Shown here piece after piece: positions 55,475 through 64,000 of a stretch of DNA of 64,000 nt. A model generated the notes under the pieces. It ran no database searches, was not told the DNA's origin, and saw only the letters and a list, made by a program, of their open reading frames with translations. The first letter of the stretch is position 1. Every line of letters begins with the position of its first letter. Source of the DNA: Streblospio benedicti (taxonomy: Eukaryota > Annelida > Polychaeta > Spionida > Spionidae); NCBI GenBank assembly GCA_019095985.1, contig CM032666.1, positions 55,082,597 to 55,146,596 on the forward strand, given 5' to 3'. A program made the translations under genes and the position numbers.

Positions 55475-58400
55475 GTGAGTATCAAAGAATTTTATAGTAA
55501 TATAAGACACTAATGATAAATCCATATCTAATTTGAATAGCGAATCAATCCAAGATCAAGGCAAATTTTTGTTCGCGCATGTTACTTGAATCATAACGAA
55601 CCCTCTTTTTCTATGTCAGAAGATATGTTCCAAATATATATATGTATGAACACAACTTCTTGGCATACTTAGTACATGTACTGTTCATGTCATCCCTTAA
55701 TTAGCTTTCACTAGTGAATTTATCTTTTCAACAGGCTATCTAGAGTGCATTGAATTTTATTTAAGTTTGCAACCACAGCATATTTGAGCATCTAAATAAA
55801 ATCCTTACTTTTAATTTCGATATCACTTTAGATTGTTCAACATTAACAGTTCAGTATATCCGATATAAAATAACATTCATCCAATATGTATTTTTACATC
55901 TCATAAAATCTAAAGAGAGGTTGGTGGACATGTCTTCCAACTTCAAGCCTGTTTAGGACAGTTCTAACATGAAACGTGTAATGAATCTGACTGACAGGAA
56001 ATATGCTTTTGGGTATTTGAAAAAGGAATATCTAGGACAACTTTTTCTATTATAGGATGGCATGTTAAGTTAAGGCTACAGCAACTTGCAGCATGTCGAA
56101 TAAGCATTGATGTTGGGCAATTCTTCATTTTAGGACTAAATAGACATGACTATAACTGGGGTTATTATTATTTAACCAGAGATATTTGGATTAACAGTCA
56201 ATTTTAAAGTGCAGTTTTGGGATATACTAAAGTATATTGATCGAATTCAAAATATTATTACACATATAGTTGCCCACACCTCGGACCAACTCAGCTTTCA
56301 TAGGCTGCTCAAATATCATGTTTGTAAATATTTTGAATTTCATCACTCTAATCATTTAGAAAAGGTTTTTATCGTTGATTTAATTACTATTTTTATATAC
56401 CGGTATTAAATTTGAAGGTTTTAGTTACCTGTTATAGTTCGGTTTTTGCTTCTCATAAATATTGCTAACTTTAATTCATGCAGCGGATTGAATCAATAAA
56501 GATCCTGCATTTTTATTATCTTTATCACTATTACAACATGGAGATTGTTTGACTGTAAGACCTGATGATTAATGTGTGTGCACTCGGAATATCATATAGA
56601 AAACACTTTTGTCTGTTTTTCTGCATAGAATTCTGTCCCATTAGATACGGAATGACTTGAAAATCATTATGTTTAAATGTCAGAAATAATGCTGCAGTGT
56701 TTATTTTGAGCTGTAGCCTTTTATTGGAAATCATTTTGGATGACCAGTTTTGCATAGATATAGTGTTTTTAAAATGGAGAAGCAGGAAGATTCAATATTG
56801 TTGGATGAGTTGGATAATTCCAAGCGATATGCTGCCATTGGTAATGGTCATTTTGTTATTTATAAGTCATTTTCTTGGATATGCTATGATTTTATAAACT
56901 CTTTTCTTCAAGTATGTTTTTTTCCATCCCATTTTTTCTATGTGCAAAGAGACCTTCGATCTCAAAATGTAAAATTTTTTCTGTGTATATTAACGCATCA
57001 GAAGTATTAGGTGTCAGAACACAGATCCTGCCTGTTCAGTGTTAATCGTTTATCGTTTTATTATATCTGGCAAGATCAGTATCGAGTTAAGTCTATTCAA
57101 GGGCCGGAACTAGCTTTTTGACCTTGTCAATGGACAATTCTCTCTGCCCCCTCTCCCCCCACCCCCACCCCCAATCCCTTAGAAAATTGAGTTGGTAGAT
57201 GGTCTACAAGTATTGATAAGCCAGGAGAAAGCTTGGTAAAAACGTTGCATATGTCACTGTGTGTCTGTGACCAGAATTTGTAGTTAGTAATGTTTGATAA
57301 ATAAAAACTTCAATTTTCTTTATACAAGTACTTTTCAATGATCATTCTTCAATCTCTCTAAACACAGGTTTTGAAGGTGTCATGGGCCCCGGGGACTCGC
57401 GACCGGTCACCCCAGACAACCTGTACCCGGATCCAGCAGACTCCAGAAACTCCTCTTACCTGTCTGTTGCTCAGCCGAGGCAAGATGCCACCGATGGTAA
57501 GATCGTCTCTAATTTACTCCATATAAAATGCTTTGTTTACAAATCTTGAACTTTATTTCTAAAAATACGTGAGCATTTATAAATTTCGATGATTTTGTAT
57601 GTATGCTTTGTTAAATCTCCTCACTTCTGATAATGAGTAATGTTGACATTTTTCCATACCTGACAGAGGATAGTGATAAGTCGCCATTAGTTAATGGCAA
57701 AGACGCGCAGCATTCACAGTCTCATTTTGGTAGGAAAAAACAGTTTATAGGAGTTGGTATAGTAAATAGTGGATAATGCTTAATTTATGATTGTCGTAAC
57801 TTGAGTCATGATTTTTTGACAACACGTTTTTATACAACTTTTGTTTTTACTCGGCATCTAAAATCTGGTGTTTTTTACTTTAACATTTGCTTACTCAGTG
57901 GGTTTTGGACTAACATATTTAACTACAGATGGAGAACATATGATTGTCTCCAGTCGGCATCGTGTGGGTGGGTAGACAATATGTGACATTATTGTTTGGT
58001 TTTATGTTCATGTTTATTAAATTCATTGCTTTAGAATTTTGTTTTTATCTTACTCAGACAATTTCAGCAATCCTGACAACTTGCACTAAATATTATTGTT
58101 TGAATATTATTCTTATTCGTACAACTTTAAGACTAAAAGAAATGAGTTGATGATTTAAAAATTACGATTGATGTGCAAGATAAATTTTGTTCATGTACAT
58201 AAGGTTTCTGTAGTGATTGAAGGTATTTAGCAAGGATGATTTGCTCAGAGAAGTGGATTGGGAAATCTGTTTTTAAAGCATAACTTGCGTTTTTTGCCAG
58301 CGATTATTAGGCGTGATGGCGTCAATAGCTACCCTGATTTGGGCAGAAACAGAATAACGAAGATCGAACCAACAAAATTGAGGGACGTCGCAGCAAAAAT

Positions 58401-61103
58401 TAGGGCTGGCTACCCCAATAAAACTCCCAACAGTAAAGCTCCCAGCGCTAAAAGCTCGTGCATATCAAGTAATCGTTATAACGTAGCCTTTTGATTGTGT
58501 TTTGTTCAGTATTTGATTCAATTACGTTTGAAATATTTAAGTTTCAGCTTTCAGTTGAAATGTTGACAATTTGTTGTTTTGCTGCATGATTTTTGCTGAC
58601 CAGCAAATTGTATGAATTTTGCAAAGTTTGATTAATATGGTTTGAACATCTGCTGTTCATAGCCTCTTATTTAAGATTTGTTGGTAGCCCCAGATCAGTC
58701 AGGTGGAACAGTCCTTGAAATATTGATATTTAATATTTATAAACTGCAGTAGCTTATATTGAGGTGTTTATGTACTTCAATATTCACTTTTAGAATGTGC
58801 ATATTTACTGAATACCAACATTGAGAAAAAAGTAAGTTTTCTATACATTGTCTAATCACGAAACATATATGATTGTTTCCTTGAATCATAAACAATAATT
58901 TAATTCAAATTGAAATGGTTTTCTGACTTGATATGTATGTATGATCAACGCTGTGAAACACAAACATCTGAAAATTCCATTTTTAACAGGTTTCCTGGGA
59001 TCATCTGATCATCAACGCAGTATTCTAATTACTACTCTGAAACATTGATAACCTAAAGAAAGCATTTTCATGATCTCCTCCCATTATTTCAGATCAAGTT
59101 TCTCCGAAAGAAATCCAGGTGGCCCCTCTAAACCCAGAGGACGGTCAAATCCACGACAATGTGGCTCTTATCGGGTTCAAACCCACGATCGACACCACGG
59201 TCGTTCAAAATGGTGGGCTCCCCCGGCATGACTTCCTCATGTTTGTGTCAAACACATGAATATATAGTTTTCTAGATATTCATCTTGTCTTTACCCTTGT
59301 CATGATTGTCTGTTAAAGTGATGTTTGCATGTTAGTCTAAAAATTACGGATTGTTAATTTTTATTGGCATTGTATTCTTTAGACAGGTGAAATCCCCCTG
59401 TACCAACGTGTTTTGTTCACATTTTGTCGTTGATATGATGATTTTGTATATTTCGTGCACAGATTCTGCAGATCCAGAAAAAATCCAGCTTTTTCCCTTG
59501 GGTCCGTTAACCAGCGATGTAATGACGGTCGGGTACCAGCGACTAGCGGAGGGAGCCGGTGTGATTTGTGTGCTAGCTAGATGTGCCTGTTTTGTCCTAA
59601 CAAAATTCAGCGTTCTAGCTTAACTGTTTGTTAGATTTCATTGTTAAATATGAACATATTTTTTTCCGAAAGCTTCTAAAAAATGCGTCTGTATTTTTTT
59701 TATTTCATCAGTATTGATGTGTGTATGATTTTATTCAATAGGTTAGCTATAAAATCCATGTAACGTTAAGCTAGAACCTCTATGTTGATCTTAACTGTAA
59801 GTTCTCTGTGGATTGATGGATCTATCATTAGATGTTGCGTCTTCGTAATATGCTAAAAGAATATCATCAGGATTTTGACTAATACAAGAGATTGAAATAT
59901 CGGCCATTCATAAATGAGTGCAGCATCGATTTGCTCATTTTCATCTTAGATATATTCTACAATAACGAACTAACACATGTCACAATTGCTTGTCTTGTAT
60001 TTTGCATATTACTAGTTTATTAGTACTGTTCTTTCTTTTTCATGTTTCACAGAATTCTAGTGTAGAATTCTTCATATTTACATAGGCGCAGGAATAAATG
60101 AGACCATTTATTCCTGACAGACAACAGAAAGTAAATTTTATAGAATGGAATCTATAAATACCCCATCAAAATAAAATGGATGAACATTAGAACCGTATAA
60201 ATTCACTATGAACAAAAATTTGTCCAATTCGTGATTTTCCGGATTAGATATGGTGAAACATATAACAATAACATAACGGGGTATGCATATTTTATCATTG
60301 GATCGTAATGTTATTTGTGTACAATGATGAACAAATATACAGGTGTAAGCACGACCATATCGCGTTACACCGATCACTTACACCAAATATTAAAATTGTG
60401 GAATATAACCGAGAAAACATGGCAGAAGAGAGCTCAGGTGATTTCACAAGCGCGGATTATTATTATTATTATTTTTTCATAAAGTGTATTCATTTTTAGA
60501 ATTGAATGTTATTGATGTTCATTGATGTGATGTTATTATAGTTGAGGATTGGTTTTGTTTAACTATTTTCTTAATTATCTTTTTTTCAATATTTTGTGTA
60601 GTGTGTTAAATTTGTTTTTTGCATTTTTCTTACAGCACAGTTTTATTTTCACTCGTAAAACTTAAATAATACTTTAATACAATGCTAACATTTCTCAAGG
60701 TTTATTAACATATGTTTTTCTTGTTTTTATTTGTAGATGTACTTTTTATAAAAATTATAGTTGATATTGATGAAAGATAGACACGCTTTATATTTTTTAA
60801 AGTTTTTAAATGAACATGATATTACAAGAATTCTAGTAAACTTGAATTGAGATCTATTTAATTTTACTCTCACTGTTCTTGCAATCAAGCTCCTACCACT
60901 GTATTGACATAGCTGAAGACACAGCTGCCATTTGACTATATCAAGTGGCCCTTATATATTTCTTCAGAATATCATTTGTATCAATTATTGACATTTTCAA
61001 TTACATTTGAAGTAAATAAAGATGTACGAATGTTAATACGATGTGTTTTGCAGAAGATGGCCTCACAGAAATCAAGGTGGCGCCTCGGAGGATGACCGTA
61101 CAG
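55384..61103 (+). CDS. unrecognised multi-exon gene, N-terminal part, possibly a second anoctamin
   Basis: Seven exons on the plus strand give about 239 codons: 55384-55474, 57368-57496, 57667-57729, 58301-58468, 59093-59212, 59463-59558 and 61054-61103. Every splice site is GT-AG. All introns from 1 to 6 are phase 1 and the last exon ends in phase 0. The product is hydrophilic, Pro/Asp/Ser-rich, with no membrane segment, and shows a recurring short motif (EIQVAPL, KIQLFPL, EIKVAPR). I do not recognise a domain. It is head to head with the anoctamin, and its last visible exon (phase 1 to 0) has the same phases as anoctamin exon 3, which comes just before the conserved domain. A tandem anoctamin paralogue is therefore a reasonable guess, not shown. 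No further exon is visible up to 64000. Confidence 0.65.
57368..57496 (+). CDS. plus-strand gene, exon 2
   Basis: 43 codons, phase 1 to 1: FEGVMGPGDSRPVTPDNLYP, then DPADSRNSSYLSVAQPRQ. Acceptor ACACAG, donor GTAAGA. It is clearly richer in GC than the intron around it and is open in one frame only. Confidence 0.75.
57667..57729 (+). CDS. plus-strand gene, exon 3
   Basis: 21 codons, phase 1 to 1: EDSDKSPLVNGKDAQHSQSH. Acceptor TGACAG, donor GTAGGA. Because both ends are phase 1, it could be skipped without changing frame. Confidence 0.65.
58301..58468 (+). CDS. plus-strand gene, exon 4 (less certain)
   Basis: 56 codons, phase 1 to 1: IIRRDGVNSYPDLGRNRITK, later KLRDVAAKIRAGYPNKTPNS. Acceptor TTGCCAG after a T-rich tract, donor GTAATC (weaker). 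It is basic, unlike the acidic neighbours, so it may be an optional cassette exon. The fit of phase on both sides supports it. Confidence 0.5.
59093..59212 (+). CDS. plus-strand gene, exon 5
   Basis: 40 codons, phase 1 to 1: QVSPKEIQVAPLNPEDGQIH, then DNVALIGFKPTIDTTVVQN. Acceptor TTTCAG, donor GTGGGC. High GC and regular codon use against an AT-rich intron. Confidence 0.75.
59463..59558 (+). CDS. plus-strand gene, exon 6
   Basis: 32 codons, phase 1 to 1: DSADPEKIQLFPLGPLTSDV, then MTVGYQRLAEGA. Acceptor CACAG, donor GTGTGA. KIQLFPLGP echoes EIQVAPLNP of exon 5, suggesting the two exons arose by exon duplication. Confidence 0.7.
60419..60437 (+). CDS. candidate alternative first exon of the plus-strand gene
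   Basis: A six-codon ATG-led stretch, MAEESS, ends in a GTGATT donor in phase 1, so it can splice straight to 61054 to give MAEESS-E-DGLTEIKVAP. The short length makes chance likely; it would need transcript support. Confidence 0.25.
60862..60954 (-). repeat. fragment of the repeat seen at 16612-16850
   Basis: ACTCTCACTGTTCTTGCAAT, AAGCTCCTACCACTGTATTG and ACTATATCAAGTGGCCC match 16612-16697 closely. It lies in the intron before exon 7 of the plus-strand gene. Confidence 0.65.
61054..61103 (+). CDS. plus-strand gene, exon 7
   Basis: 16 codons plus two bases, phase 1 to 0: DGLTEIKVAPRRMTVQ. Acceptor TTGCAG, donor GTAGGA. This is the last exon I can see; the gene should continue past 64000. 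Confidence 0.65.
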
Positions 61104-64000
61104 GTAGGAATTATATGGAAACTCACTTTGCATAACTATCTTTGCCTAATTAAGTTTGCAATTTGACAACAGTGAATGGAATTATTGATGAGTGAACTGC
61201 TTTCAGCTCAATTTAGACTAGAGAAATGTTTGTTTACTTTGAAAGTCATGGAAAATATGTCGTGGCTTAATGTATTATGTAATTTGTGATTCGTCCATCT
61301 CAGAGTTAAACAACATGCCACGTCCTTAACAGTAGTGTGATGGTTAAAGTCTGTAGTCCTTTAACTTTTACGGGTGTTTCTGGGAAATCACTGCACTATG
61401 TCAGAAACTTCATTAGACATGCATAATTATCGTGTTTTACCTCTAATGGCATGTCATTTTTCGGGGATTTTTTATGGTCTAATTCTTCAGTGATCATTTT
61501 TGCCAATGGAGATTGGCACTAGAAACAGTGCTGCAGATGTTTTATGCAGATGAAAGAATGGGAAAAAATGAATATTCATGCAATAAGTATTCAGGCCGAG
61601 ATATAATTTTGACATAATTTTAATAACAAACCTTGTTAATAACATTATTTATTATTATTATAACTTTAGCTCAAATATTGAAAAATTTGATCTAATTATG
61701 CAAACATCTCTCTTGTTTTTGTGAACAATCCTTTGGTTGTAGCCAAATAAAGACCCACACATGACAATCATGGAATACTAATGCTGGAATGTCAACTAAC
61801 CTTTGCTCCACAAGTGCGCTATCCTACTATCCCAATACACATGTGTACCTGATTGAATTAAGGATATACTTTGCTGTGAACCAAAGTGCATTCAGTTCCT
61901 TTACACATTGGGGGTAAACGACAGAGCAGTATAAAGTGAAGTAATTACCGTAGAAGCCCAAATTTATTGTTCTTCTTTACAACTAAACTTGTCATGCAGA
62001 GATATACGTTTTCACGCAAGGCAAAGATTCCTATTCATGATTCAGCCGTATTTTTTTATAAGTGAATGAAGTGGACAAAGTTGACACGATTATAATGTGC
62101 ACAGTACAGTTTGGCCCGACTATGTTGACCTTAGTGAACTTGAATTTCCACATAATTGAGGCAAATGATATTGTCCATTCATGGAGCATTCAGTTGTAAA
62201 TGATTTGAAGTCAAACTTTGGGATAACTCGGAATTATGGATTGCTCACTTTTGAGTTCCAGATAACAAGGCTCTACTGTAGTGGTCTCATAGTAGAATTT
62301 GTACCTTTGCACAGAATACACTGGAATTCGGATCTACTATGTACTATTTTCAATTCAAGCCTCATGAAATTAACTTGACTATTGAATGTTACTTTAAGCA
62401 CTTTTATACTTAATGAAGAAATCAATTAGATTTTATTCCACTGCCTTTCAAGTGAGTAACTTCTACAAGATAACAAAGTTCATGTATGATTCTGGTGCAC
62501 ATGTCAACTATGCGGACCATGTGCGTGTGTTTACCAACACCAGCCTGTGGCTGTGATAAGAGAAACCTCGTCCCAGCGTTACACGGATACTTTAGGCTGC
62601 AGAGCGTAATACTCACTCCACTACTACTCATAACCTGTGCCTTATAACAATAAACATGTGCAGCTGATAGTCCGACTATATTCATGCACATAACAGGATA
62701 CCAGTGTCTTATTGTCAGTGGATACTTAGTGGTGGTGTTTGTGTCGTTTGATTGAAGGAAGATTGAGAAATATTGGATATTGAGTGAGTGGGTGTGGCAT
62801 GGTGGTGCTTTACAAAATGTTAATGTGGGAATAGTAAGTCTCTGTTATGTAGGTCAATGAAGAAGATCGAGGTTTTAGTTGCTTCATTATGCTAATAGTT
62901 ATGTGATGATGAAAAAGTGGGATAAAACATCATTTGTACTGTTTGACAGGTTTATTGCATTTTTGCTCAGTGTCTTTTGTGTAGATGCAAGTACTCAAGG
63001 GAGAAAAATAAGCCTTGAGCAAAAACTCCAAACACACATGAAGTAAATGCAGAGATGGTGTTTAGTGCATTAGACATCTGGGGCAATGGATTGTAAGTGC
63101 TGAATTGTGGTGGAGAAATGACTGGAACTTGAAAGATTTATTAGAATATTCAATATAAACTGGTCACTTTAGTTGTAATGCTCTAAATGATCACGTTTTA
63201 TTTTTAGTGGAAATAGATGTATATCTGTATGTGAATATGATGAGCATGTCAGAAGTAATGACAATGCATAGTTATACGTTTTTATTGCTTTTTATTCCTT
63301 TAGAAAATATAACTAAACTGCAAAATGAGCTGCACTTTTTATTGCAAATAACTTTGCCTGACATGAATTGTGAGTTATTTAGATGATCTTGTCATTCTGA
63401 ATGATCTATCATGCATAGCATTTCTGTAAAAACAACTAAACATGATGTTTGCAAGAGATTTTTATCTTCACTTATTGAATGTTTCATATTCAATTTAGTG
63501 TTTGAAAATGTTAAAGCGATCAATACTAAAAACAATGAAGTTTGTTTTGCACATTTATTGGTTTTTATTGTACGTTTGGGTAAAATCCTGTTGAACTGCT
63601 TCCTGTACTGTCAGGGTGGCCATGGAGTGGACTTATTGCCCATAATGAAGTTTATTTCATCATGACCAGATCACTAATAAGTAAAATTAGTGGTGATGAA
63701 TGGAATATCAGACAAGCCGTCTGAGACTTGTACTGTTACTTTCCTATCTTGTTTGTGTTTGTGTTGAAGAGATATGGCAAGCAGGATGTTAATTTCGATT
63801 AAGATAGGTTAATAGACTTGGATTGTTGCGACAATAAACATTTTAGATGATAAAAACACAGTTCCGAAATATACCAATAACGCTATGTACTTATGTGCAA
63901 ACTTGTGCAAACACAGCCATAGAAGTGGACCAGACGTTATCATCTGAGCAAACACAATAGCTCTAGTGTTTTTTTTACACACAATGTTTTACACAATGTG
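61104..64000. other. intron of the plus-strand gene, no exon seen
   Basis: Includes a possible mariner-like MITE at about 62104-62279 (TACAGTTTGGCCC and GGCTCTACTGTA ends). No further exon with matching splice sites was recognised. Confidence 0.6.

Overview
This is a window of nuclear DNA from an animal, most likely a marine invertebrate. It is AT-rich, with long introns, many short inverted-repeat elements, a LINE fragment and tRNA-derived repeats. I cannot name the phylum from sequence alone. Two runs of exactly 100 Ns (11014-11113 and 36768-36867) show it is a draft scaffold, and near-identical sequence lies on both sides of each gap, so parts of the window are probably redundant haplotypes or contig ends rather than real duplications.

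The main gene is an anoctamin (TMEM16 family) on the minus strand. I can follow 15 coding exons from a start codon at 52567 leftward to 17772, with a second copy of the last exon at 9535-9589. Together they encode about 844 residues whose reading frame closes at every junction: an acidic N-terminal region, the cytoplasmic anoctamin dimerisation domain, and membrane segments 1 to about 5. The exons for the remaining helices, including the calcium-binding ones, are not in the window and should lie left of position 1.

Head to head with it, a plus-strand gene starts at 55384. Its seven exons (to 61103) encode an unrecognised, probably disordered N-terminal region. Its intron phases match the 5' part of the anoctamin, so it may be a second anoctamin whose conserved part lies beyond 64000.

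Inside the 3' introns of the anoctamin, on the opposite strand, is an intronless ankyrin-repeat gene seen twice (2877-5425 and 11670-14637). Both copies carry the same composite insertion: a 5'-truncated LINE inside a foldback element inside the ankyrin reading frame, each step marked by a direct repeat.

The rest is intron and intergenic DNA filled with inverted-repeat elements. Several families carry poly-G/poly-C tracts near their ends. Short duplications of exon edges with their splice sites recur beside four exons. I found no prokaryotic genes, CRISPR array, rRNA or intact transposase.
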